Below, in pieces: positions 52,687 to 62,227 of a stretch of 64,000 bases of DNA. The stretch spans positions 406,866-470,865 of the forward strand of contig QANU01016257.1 in NCBI GenBank assembly GCA_003254905.1, in the 5' to 3' direction. Origin of the DNA: Nissolia schottii. Taxonomy: Eukaryota; Streptophyta; Magnoliopsida; Fabales; Fabaceae. The notes beneath the pieces are model-generated. The model did no database searches and had not been told where the DNA came from. It was given only the letters and a program-made list of their open reading frames with translations. The first letter of the stretch is position 1, and every line of letters begins with the position of its first letter. Made by a program: the position numbers and the translations under genes.

Positions 52687-53270
52687 NNNNNNNNNNNNNN
52701 NNNNNNNNNNNNNNNNNNNNNNNNNNNNNNNNNNNNNNNNNNNNNNNNNNNNNNNNNNNNNNNNNNNNNNNNNNNNNNNNNNNNNNNNNNNNNNNNNNNN
52801 NNNNNNNNNNNNNNNNNNNNNNNNNNNNNNNNNNNNNNNNNNNNNNNNNNNNNNNNNNNNNNNNNNNNNNNNNNNNNNNNNNNNNNNNNNNNNNNNNNNN
52901 NNNNNNNNNNNNNNNNNNNNNNNNNNNNNNNNNNNNNNNNNNNNNNNNNNNNNNNNNNNNNNNNNNNNNNNNNNNNNNNNNNNNNNNNNNNNNNNNNNNN
53001 NNNNNNNNNNNNNNNNNNNNNNNNNNNNNNNNNNNNNNNNNNNNNNNNNNNNNNNNNNNNNNNNNNNNNNNNNNNNNNNNNNNNNNNNNNNNNNNNNNNN
53101 NNNNNNNNNNNNNNNNNNNNNNNNNNNNNNNNNNNNNNNNNNNNNNNNNNNNNNNNNNNNNNNNNNNNNNNNNNNNNNNNNNNNNNNNNNNNNNNNNNNN
53201 NNNNNNNNNNNNNNNNNNNNNNNNNNNNNNNNNNNNNNNNNNNNNNNNNNNNNNNNNNNNNNNNNNNNNN
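52687..53270. other. Assembly gap (584 N)
   Basis: Unknown sequence. By frame and family structure it should contain exon 1 of the kinase gene on the minus strand. The true length may differ from 584. Confidence 0.95.
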
Positions 53271-53290
53271 AAAAAAAAAAAAAAAAAAAA

Positions 53291-53450
53291 GACAGCAGAG
53301 AAACAGAACACAGATGCCCCAAAAGGAAAAACGTTGAAAAAAAAAGGGGGGAGAGAGAGAGAGAGAGAATAGAGTAGTGTTGTGTTGTGTTGTGTTGTGG
53401 AGTTTGTGGGGATTTGTTGGAAGGGAGGGGTTTTAATATAATGGGAGAAG
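53291..53450 (-). promoter_or_regulatory. Probable 5' leader of the kinase gene
   Basis: Read on the minus strand this is strongly CT-rich, with a (CT)n run at about 53367-53351 and CAACACAACACAACACTACT-like repeats, typical of plant 5' UTRs. It lies upstream of the gap that should hold the first coding exon. Confidence 0.45.
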
Positions 53451-56146
53451 GGTCAACATGAGGTGGAAATGAATGGTAAACAAATGTTCCTTCCTCTCGC
53501 TCACACTCCCCAACAAAGGACGCGCAAAAAAGACAAAGGGCAAACCCAATGGGCCTTTCCGTCATTTCCAACACACGCGGGGGATATAAAACTCCTCCCT
53601 CACACTTCACCAAATCAGTCCTTGCTCCTTACATCAAATTTATTTAATGTTCAACTTTCTCCCTAAAGTTTACAGGTGTGTCCAACTTAATATTTTACTT
53701 TTTTTTGAGTTATTTTTAGATAAAAATATACAATTTAATAAATTATTAAATTAAAATTAAAATAAAAAATATAGAATATAGAATATGTAAATAAAATTGA
53801 TTTTAAATAATTAATATTATAATAATTAAGTGTTATTGAGAATATGAAAGATAATAAAGATAAAATTATAAAATAAATATTTAATATTTTTAATTTATTT
53901 AAATGAAAAATGATTTTTAATAAATTTTTATTTAAAAAATGATAACAAAAAGTGGACAGATAGAGTTTTTAGAAATCAAAAATCAAAAATAAATTCGTAG
54001 TTTTTGAACTTAACAATTCGTTTGACCCGTTAGTTCCTTTGTCATTAAACTTGATAAAAAAAATGAAAGAAATGAATTCTTTCATGTTAAATATGGTGAT
54101 GTGAGAGAAAAACGCGACCAATTGAATTAGGTCTTATTAATTTTTAAAAAATTCTATTTGTTTGAAATATTTATGTCTTTTTCTTTCATAATATGATCAA
54201 ATATGAGAAAATTTATTCCCAATAATAAAAAACTCCTCGGTCCATGAATTCTGACACCTGAAGTATTATTTTTATTGGTTTTATGTTTGACAATGTCCTT
54301 GCTTATATTTTATATGTAAGCCTCATTAAAATTTTAATTATTTAATAATAAATGAAGCATAAGTAAACTTGAAGTCTATGCCAAAATGAACACATATTTT
54401 GCAAATCATATTTTAAGATGAACAATATCTACTCAGCCAAAAGAATATATATTAGAATATCCGTCAAGAAAATTCTTTTAAAATAGTAAGACTGTCAGAA
54501 GATGTTACTATATTTTCTCTTCAATGAATTGGTGAGTTTCATCCTTTTATTTTATTCAAACCACTTTTTTTTTTAACATTCGACCGCGTCTATGATTTTT
54601 TGACAAATATTTTGCAGAAAAATAATAATGTTCTTTGTGTTTATCGGTTTGCTTTAAAGGGAGAAGAAGGGAAAAGAGTGATCTGTAAGGTTTTTACCCT
54701 TATTCACAAGTTTTATTTTATAGAAAATAATTTTTTTATGATTTTATTGATCCTCCAAAATTTCACATTTCATGCTTCCCTCAAATTTGGCAATTTTTAA
54801 TTGGATTAAAATATAATTTATTTTCTTATCTTTATTAAAATGTTGAAATATGTTTATTCATTGATTGTTTTAATAGATAGTCTATATTAAAATAAAGATA
54901 TTAAATATATTTTTGTGTGTGTATATATATATATATATATATTAAATTTAAAATTAAAAACTAGAATTTGAACTATTTTATAGAAAAAAATGATAAATCA
55001 AAATTTTTTAAAAAAATCTGAAACAGTCAAAATCTTCTAGAGAAAATATTTTTAAATCAACAAAATATATAATTTTTAAAAAAATGTTTTATAAGGTCAA
55101 TGCATAAAAATTTCACTCATAGTAAATATTATAAAAATTATTCATTAAATTTTTATAATTTTAAAATAATAAAATTAAAATATATTATAATTTTTTTATC
55201 TATTTTATACTCACGAATAAGAATAATGACTTATCTTCTGATTTTATTTTTATTTTTTCAAGTTCGGATTTTTCTTGTAACTTGAACAAAACGTTCCTCT
55301 CCTTTCCTCTTTTCCATATTTCACGTTCCATTTTAATTTTTTATTTTCAGATTTCATGTCAAGTTGATATATTTATACGCGCGGTTGTAAATTTAAAAAG
55401 TTTTTAATTAAGAGATTGAATTTGACATGTCGAATGAAGAGTTTATACTTTTTTTTTAAATGAGTTTAATATTGTGTGTACATATATAAGGTAATAATTA
55501 AAAATAGAAACCATTTTTATTAAGAGTTTAACTCCTATGCTTTAATGGTGTAAAATATTTTTTACATTGTCATTTAATTAAGTTTTACTGCATAAATAAA
55601 AATAGTTGATTTCTCACTTATCACACAAAAAGTTATGATATGAAATGATTTGATTGAATAGTAAAGTAAAAAAATTTACATAGTCAGTACATAATAATTA
55701 AACTTTTTTATTAATATAAAAATATATAATTAAATAATTATGTAAAAAATATTATACTAATAAATTTTTAAAAAAAATTTATTGCATATATGTGCGTTAC
55801 GTTTTATGTTTTATTTAGATTTTTTATTATATGATTTATTATAATTAATCATATATTTTCATGTATTTACACTTATGTCTAACATTTGATCTTATTCCTA
55901 TAAGTATTCTTTCATTAGAAACAATTTTATCATAATATTGTGTCCACATAAATGTATGTGATTAAGTTTATCAAAAAAAATATTTTAAAAAAATGTGGGT
56001 GGTTATACTAGCTGAAATTTAAATTGTGATTCATCGTCTTGTGGTGGATTAATTGATTACTATTGATCCAAACTTAAATTGGTTAGCTACATACTTGTGT
56101 CTAACACAGAGAAACACATTTAAAGTTCAAAGAGTTTGAGGTATGT
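53451..56146. other. Gene-free, very AT-rich intergenic region
   Basis: No supported gene. Contains a TG/TA microsatellite near 54910-54942 and, near 55540-55600, a TGGTGTAAAATATTTTTTAC word related to the hairpin at 12394. Confidence 0.5.
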
Positions 56147-56339
56147 CACTACTAGAAACAAGGAAATTACCATCGGAAAACAATCAAACTGTATTACCGT
56201 CAGAAAACACGACAAAATTCGACGGTGGAGGTTTCTAAGGTTAACCAGATTAATTTTGGTCACAATTACTGTCAAATAATATACCCCGACAGGAAAACCG
56301 ATGATAATAGTTGGTGTCAAGTGGAGTGGGGTTAGGCAA

Positions 56340-56785
56340 AAGTCTTATCGTCAGACTAGGGCGACGGTAATTGGTTGGAAATTTAAGGGATGCATGTAAG
56401 CGCCACGCACGTGACGTTTGTATCGTTACTATCAGAAATTTCTGACGATAATAGGTCCAAATCTGAAGAGACGCACGTTTTCTCAACGGTTGTAACGTTG
56501 AACCCATTAACGTCGGATAATTCTGATGATAATGGTCTGGAAGTATGAACAGATGCGCGTGCTCTCTACAAGTGTAACGTTCGAAGATTTGCCGTTGGAC
56601 AAAACCAACGATAATGTTCTGGAAGTATGAACAGATGCGCGTGCTCCCCACTCATGTAACGTTCAAATAGTTACCGTCAGAAAAAATTGACGGTAATAGT
56701 CTCAAACTATGAAAGGGCACTCCTTTTCACGTGCTTTCAACGATTTGTAATTAACGTCAGATAAAGCTGACGGTAATTATTGTAT
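56340..56785. repeat. ~81-bp tandem subterminal repeats with palindromic cores
   Basis: Palindromic cores of the form CCGTCAGAAAAAATTGACGG recur near 56349, 56430, 56511, 56592, 56674 and 56754, a regular step of 80-82 bp. Each is followed by TAAT-like sequence and, in several units, an ACGCACG-like word then TGTAACGTT. A more divergent core lies near 56195. In CACTA elements subterminal motifs bind the element's own DNA-binding protein. The palindromic core is consistent with a dimeric binder, which is an inference. Confidence 0.8.
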
Positions 56786-56950
56786 ATATAGAACTCGTTC
56801 GTCTCTTCCTCCCTCATTTCCATTCTCTCCTCCGTGTCTCTCCACTGTACACCCTCCTCCTCTGCGTACTCTTAGTCGTCCTCCTTTGGTTGTTTCACAG
56901 TCGCCACTTCGAATAGCCACTGCCGCCATCACTGCCACCACCGATAGGTT

Positions 56951-57260
56951 AGTTGTAGTTTCATTTTTTACATGTTTAGTTGTAGTTTCATTTTTTACAT
57001 GTTTAGTTTTAATATGTGATGATATGCGTTGATATAGTTAGTTGTTAATATATGTTGATATAGTTAGTTGTTAATATGTATGGTTATTTTTAGTTTTAAT
57101 ATGTGTTGTTAATATAGTTAGTTGTTATTTTTTAATATGTTTTGATATAGTTAGTTGTTAATATGTGTTGTTATTTTTAGTTTTAATATGTGTTGTTAAT
57201 AGTTAGTTGTTATTTTTTAATATGTGTTGATATAGTTAGTTGTTAATATGTGTTGGTATA
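56951..57260. repeat. Degenerate TAGTTGTTAATATGTGTTG repeats in the CACTA leader intron
   Basis: A 27-bp unit (AGTTGTAGTTTCATTTTTTA plus CATGTTT) is duplicated at 56951 and 56978. It is followed by many copies of TTAATATGTGTTG(T/A)TAT-type words to about 57260. This is slippage-prone T/G-rich sequence. Confidence 0.75.
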
Positions 57261-57771
57261 GGTTAATGTGTGTATGTATTAACATTGAGAGGATGATTGT
57301 TAAGCGTTTGTAGTGTTTTATTTTTTGTGAGAATGTAGTATAATTGAAGGAAGCATAGTTGTAAGAGGAGATGAGTGCTATAGTTTTGTGGAGGAAGAGG
57401 AGATAAGAGTTTTCTTTCCATTGTATTATTGTAAGAATGTATAAAGGTGGATAGAGAAAAGAGAAAGCTTAGGAGAGAGAAAATAGCACTTTGGTCGAAA
57501 ATGTTTAAATGAGTAAATGTAAAATAAAATAAAGTGTTGGGTGTGTGTGGGGCTTGGCCTTGTAGGATTTATTAATTAGAGTGTTGGGTGTGTGTGTGTG
57601 TGAGTCAATGCAATAGTATATTATTAATTAGACTGATTAGGAAATTGATTAGGATTAGTAGTTTCAAGCTTTTTTTTCATTTTCAAGACTAAATCACTTT
57701 TACTAATTAACACGATTATGATTTATAATTAGATTAATTGACACTATATTTACATTTTATTTTTTTTTAGT

Positions 57772-58068
57772 ATGACTGAGAAAGGAAAGGGAAAGATGTC
57801 CGACTATTATTCCGCATCTAGGCAAGGTAGTAAGGGGAGGGGCGGGGGTGACTGGGCAAGGTCGACGTCGAGCAACACGAGGCTCATTTCTATATATAGG
57901 TGGGTTTCCCATGAGGCTCCAAGCCACGCGGTGATAGAGATTGTAAAAAAATGTTATAATAGAGTCATTTCTAAGTGGCAGGAGTACACAAGGGAGGAGA
58001 AAGATCGCATGTTCAATGTGTGGAAGGAAATATTTTTGTCTTATAATTATAAATTTGGCTTCAAATAA
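57772..58068 (+). CDS. Short open frame of the CACTA element, truncated
   Basis: 98 residues starting MTEKGKGKMSDYYSASRQ. The ATG follows a strong acceptor-like T-rich stretch ending TAG at 57770, and a donor-like AG/GTTAGT lies at 56946-56952, so a leader intron of ~820 bp is plausible. The Lys/Gly/Arg-rich N-terminus and the C-terminal KWQEYTREEKDRMFNVWKEI resemble the start of CACTA-encoded plant transposase-associated proteins, but the match is loose. It is far shorter than a full element protein and probably a remnant. Confidence 0.4.
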   Translation: MTEKGKGKMSDYYSASRQGSKGRGGGDWARSTSSNTRLISIYRWVSHEAPSHAVIEIVKKCYNRVISKWQEYTREEKDRMFNVWKEIFLSYNYKFGFK

Positions 58069-58325
58069 ATTATTTTCTTTTATTTTTTGTACTGCTGTCT
58101 GAACTCCACTACTATAGAGATCAACTAATTTAAGTCGAGATACTGTAGTTGTCATTTTAAACACAAGTTTTTTATTTCTCTTCGAATCTCAAATCCATCG
58201 AGATCCTTTAAGAAGATAATGAGTTTGTCTACCATTCGAAATCAATCTCTATTTGCAAGGTTAAAAAACTATTTCTGTTTTATACTAATAATTTATAATT
58301 AATTAATAACATAAAAAGTTATACT

Positions 58326-58622
58326 AGTACTTCATCTGTTATAAAATAGTTGTTCACCTTTTCTCTCACGTAGTTACTACAAAAATGATTAAAAATATGA
58401 AAATAGAAAAAAGATAATAGTATTTTACCTAATTGTCCTTATTTATAGTAAATAGTAAGAGTTATTATAATGCATAAGCATGAGAGAAAGTTTGTTTAAC
58501 AAGAGTAAATTATGAAAAGAAATAATTAATGATGTATAAATTTAATAAATAAACAATTATTTTAAAATAAACTAAAATAAATTAAAAGATAGATAATTGT
58601 TTTAAAATGGAAAGAATAAAGT
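58326..58622. mobile_element. Diverged MITE with TACTTCATCTGTT-type ends
   Basis: The left end TACTTCATCTGTTATAAAAT and the reverse complement of the right end TACTTTATTCTTTCCATTTT correspond imperfectly. This is the weathered form of the plant TACTCCCTCCGTTCC-type terminus. The interior is AT-rich and non-coding. A similar single end (TACTCTTTCCATCCATCAAA) occurs near 59863. Confidence 0.5.
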
Positions 58623-60480
58623 AAAACCTTAATTTTGTTGATATTATTTTTGCTAATCATCATTGAATCCAATTATAATAGTGTGAGTATAAGTGGCTCA
58701 ATTCTTTTTGTCAACATTAACTCAGTCGATCAAAATTCATTTGCTTAGTAATTGTTATAGTTTTCATAATCATCAATTCATTTTGAACTTCACGTAATAG
58801 AATTGATAGTGCTAGTATTCAACGTGCACTCATAAAATAAGATGTAAATTATTTGAATTCATTATATTTACTATCATTAGATAATATTTATATAAAGTGT
58901 AAATCGTATTAAAATAAAATTTATCATAATTTAATAATAAATAAATAGCGGTGATATAAATATAATAGATATAATGAATATCAATATTGCTTTTAATAAA
59001 ATAATTAGTTCTTTTTTTTCAGAAGAAGTACTGCACGTTGGGTGAGGTGGTGCCCATTGATTGGCTTTGTACGATTTAGTGCCTAGCAACAAATCTTTGT
59101 CTTTCTTCCGGTGGCACTGCCACACACACCAATCACATTTGATTAAACCCAAAATAACATTATGATTCTCCAAAAAAAAATATATATATATATTAAAAAA
59201 ACGGTCAACGTCTCAAAAAATTCAACTAGGTCCCACATGATGATGTAATGATGTGAGACATATTAGCCTACGCGTTTCCCACTCCATCAGTTTCAAAAAC
59301 TTTCGTTCCATCATGAAGAAAAATATACATATTTTTTTTACGGGAAGAAAAATAATTAAGTTAATACAGTATGTATTCCATGATTGTCTGAATTGAGTTT
59401 GTTTTTTAAATATTAAATTTAAAATATATTTATTTTTAAATTTAATGAGTTACATTATAATCGCAATTTGTAAATGATTTAAGAATAAATTAATTTTTTT
59501 ATATTTAGAAACCGTAAATTAATTTTAGATAACTTTTTCTTTTGGAAAAAATTGATTAAGAAATAAAAAATAGTTTAAATAATGAAAATTTACAATAATT
59601 AAATAGACCTTTAAAATTTATTTTTATTATTTAAATAAGAATTTAATTGTTAATCATTATTATTATCGTTCAAATTTTGTCACATGAACAAAAATTATTG
59701 ACTCTCTCCTCTCTTAATTAAAAAGTTATGTATATAAAATAATATAATTAAATAATAGTGTACAAATTTTTATTTCACATTATCAATGCATAATAATTAA
59801 ATTCTTTAAATAATACTCTCAAAATGCTAATTAATAAAATTCAAATATAAAAAAATAAAAATATACTCTTTCCATCCATCAAATCTTATATGTCACTTTT
59901 TATCTAAAATTTTGTTCAAAATTAATTGTCATTTGATTAAATTAATGAAATATAAATTATTATCTTTTCACGTGTACCCTTATTTATTATTAATTCTATA
60001 GTATTGTATTAATTATATTATAATTTTTGTAACACTTATTGAAGGGTAATTTAGTCTACACACCAAAAATTTTATTTGAATATGTATAAATTAATTACGG
60101 TACCCCTATAAACTTCAAGAATATTAATATCATAACATGTAAGATTTTGTCAAGTATTTTATTATCTTTTGATATCAATAAAGTATTAGTACTTTCATTA
60201 AAAACTTAAATTTTAAAAAAATAATCTATTCTTTTAATACATATACAAATGCCAAAAACGACATGTAAGAAGATACACGCTTTCCAGTTGCGCCGCCGTG
60301 ACGGAGCCGTCATCCATGACTGCGAAAAACTAGCCAACAAATGAGGTAACTGCTACACCTGGGATTGGCTGCACCGAATCACTGCTCCTTGGGATTTGTT
60401 TACCTTATTTGTTTGAGATAGGAGGGGACTTAAATAATTTATTGCTACATGGAATAAAAAATAGTAGGTGAATTTTGGCC
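58623..60480. other. Gene-free AT-rich intergenic region
   Basis: No supported gene. A short GC-richer patch at 60285-60330 (TTGCGCCGCCGTGACGGAGC) is isolated and has no long open frame. Confidence 0.5.
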
Positions 60481-60510
60481 CCCGGGCGGGCGGGCGGGCG
60501 GGCGGGCGGA
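60481..60510. repeat. (GGGC)n tract, G-quadruplex-capable
   Basis: CCCGGGCGGGCGGGCGGGCG-type sequence with seven closely spaced G triplets, in DNA that is otherwise AT-rich. Four or more GGG runs separated by single bases satisfy the simple quadruplex pattern on the plus strand. Confidence 0.85.
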
Positions 60511-60602
60511 GTAGATATTACCAGCAAATACGAATTGACCTCATTGTGTCTTTGAACCATTAATGCACATCATGGTAAAAAAAAAATAAACATTAAGAAT
60601 AA

Positions 60603-60640
60603 CTAGATTATAACCCGCGTGATGTGCGGCGGGTATAAAA
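60603..60640 (-). mobile_element. Probable Helitron 3' terminus
   Basis: Read on the minus strand this gives ...ATACCCGCCGCACATCACGC then GGGTTATAATCTAG followed by T. A GC hairpin (CCCGC...GCGGG) lies about 10 bases before a CTAG end with insertion next to T, as in rolling-circle Helitrons. The element would extend rightward from 60603. Its 5' TC end was not identified and no Rep/helicase gene is visible, so it would be non-autonomous. Confidence 0.5.
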
Positions 60641-62227
60641 CCTTGTTAATATATAGACATGCTGATTATTATATTATTTAGTACTAATCATTTTAATAAT
60701 GGTATAAAAAACTTACTATCATTAATGAATAGATCACAACATGAATTAAAATGACTATTAGATTGCCTAATGAAGTTTACATAATGAAGTATTAATATAT
60801 AAACTTCCTATTACAATACCGGATAAATAAACAAAAGTTATATGTATAATAGAGATTTTGGTGCGTATACAATGGCTTGCAATTTTCATTGTGACAAAGC
60901 AAACTTGTGTTAAATTTTCTAACAGTCGCAAGCCTGATCTGAGTTAAAAAAACAAACATAAATAATATTTTATTAAATTATAACTGTAAATGAACACATA
61001 CAATTATTGATGAAGTATTATGGTAAATTTAGATACAGGTACATGTTTAAAAGTTTTAAGAAAAAAAATTTAACTATTTTTAATATAGAAGAAAGCTAAC
61101 AAGTGTCAAGAGCAGTTGTTAAAGAAGTTAATAATAATAAATTTTGAACTTTTTAATGCATGCATTAAAATGTTAAATATTTTATCTTTTCAATGAAACT
61201 TTTTCTCTTTCTAATTTTTTAATAAGTGTCTTAAGAATATTTATTAACAAAACCCTTTAATATATTTAATGTATTTAAAACTTAAAAAACTTATAATTTT
61301 ATTAAAATATTTTCACTTCAAACTTTTTATCAAGTGTCCTTAAAACACTTGTTAATATGTTTTTTTTTACTTTATATTATCAATCTTAAAAACTTTACAA
61401 ATATCTAATATTTAATAATGTATTGTTATATTAATAAAAATTAACCTAAAGTTGATAAAGGTGGTGATGAATTATTTAGTAAAGTATTTGATAACAGGGT
61501 CTAGGACTCCAACATTACAATAGTTTATAAAATAAAATCTTCCATTATCATATCTGTGACAAAATTTTCAGCATATTTTTCAATATAAATTAGCATATAA
61601 TCTTATTAATAAAACTTTCTGTCATCGTATTTTGCAACATTTGTTTTAATAATTTTCATAATTAAAAAAATGTTTATAGTAATTTTGTTGATGAATGAAG
61701 AAGTGAAGATGGGTTAATAAAATTAATATACAAGATGCAAACATAGCGTGTTTTTTTTTTTTTTCAATTTTTAAAATTTGTATGAGAAAACAAATTATAT
61801 ATATACACACACTATCAAACAAATTAATGAGAAAGTAATATACTTATACTAGCTAAATTTAAAAAATGCAAATGGATTTTATAATTTATATCCAAATTTT
61901 ATTCGATACATTGCTAAAATTGTTTAAAGTGAAAGTAACTCAAGATTTTAAGTAGTGGTGGTTCGTGGGGTTTAGACATATGTATGGTTTTGATGATTGT
62001 ATAATCCCAAATATGGTTGGAGGAAAAAAATTACAAACGTACGGTGCAAAAGGGTGAAATCACCACTAGATCCGGCGATTTCACGTTCAAAAAAAAAAAG
62101 AGAAACCGGTCTGAAATCGCCATGCAGTGGGGTAATTGCAGAACGCAGCAGGAGGGGACAGCGGTTGCTGGGGGCAGGTGCAGGCAGCTGTTGCAGGGGG
62201 CGAAACGTGAAATCGGCAGGTGCTTGG
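60641..62227. other. AT-rich region, possibly the Helitron body, then a retrotransposon-like GC-richer tail
   Basis: 60641-61950 is AT-rich without an open frame I can support. 62030-62227 is GC-richer with GAAATCACCACTAG, GAAATCGCC and GGGGGCGAAACGTGAAATCG words, and open frames over it look non-biological. Its position directly before an LTR-like start suggests retrotransposon sequence. Confidence 0.4.

Larger units (their letters stand above)
56147..58071 (+). mobile_element. CACTA (En/Spm) transposon, left end and start of its gene
   Basis: It begins CACTACTAGAAACA (56147-56160), the conserved CACTA terminus. Then come subterminal repeats, a TATA-like TGTATATATA (56781-56790), a CT-rich leader, a possible leader intron and a short open frame. 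No matching right terminus (CTAGTAGTG) was seen, so the element is truncated or interrupted. The right limit given is the end of the open frame and is arbitrary. Confidence 0.72.

Noticed and set aside
52525-53613. 362-codon minus-strand frame spanning the N gap
   Set aside because: Mostly unknown bases plus CT-rich leader. It is not evidence for a coding start.
56951-57260. Regularly recurring short words, considered as a CRISPR-like array
   Set aside because: Plant nuclear context, degenerate T/G-rich slippage repeats, no unique spacers.
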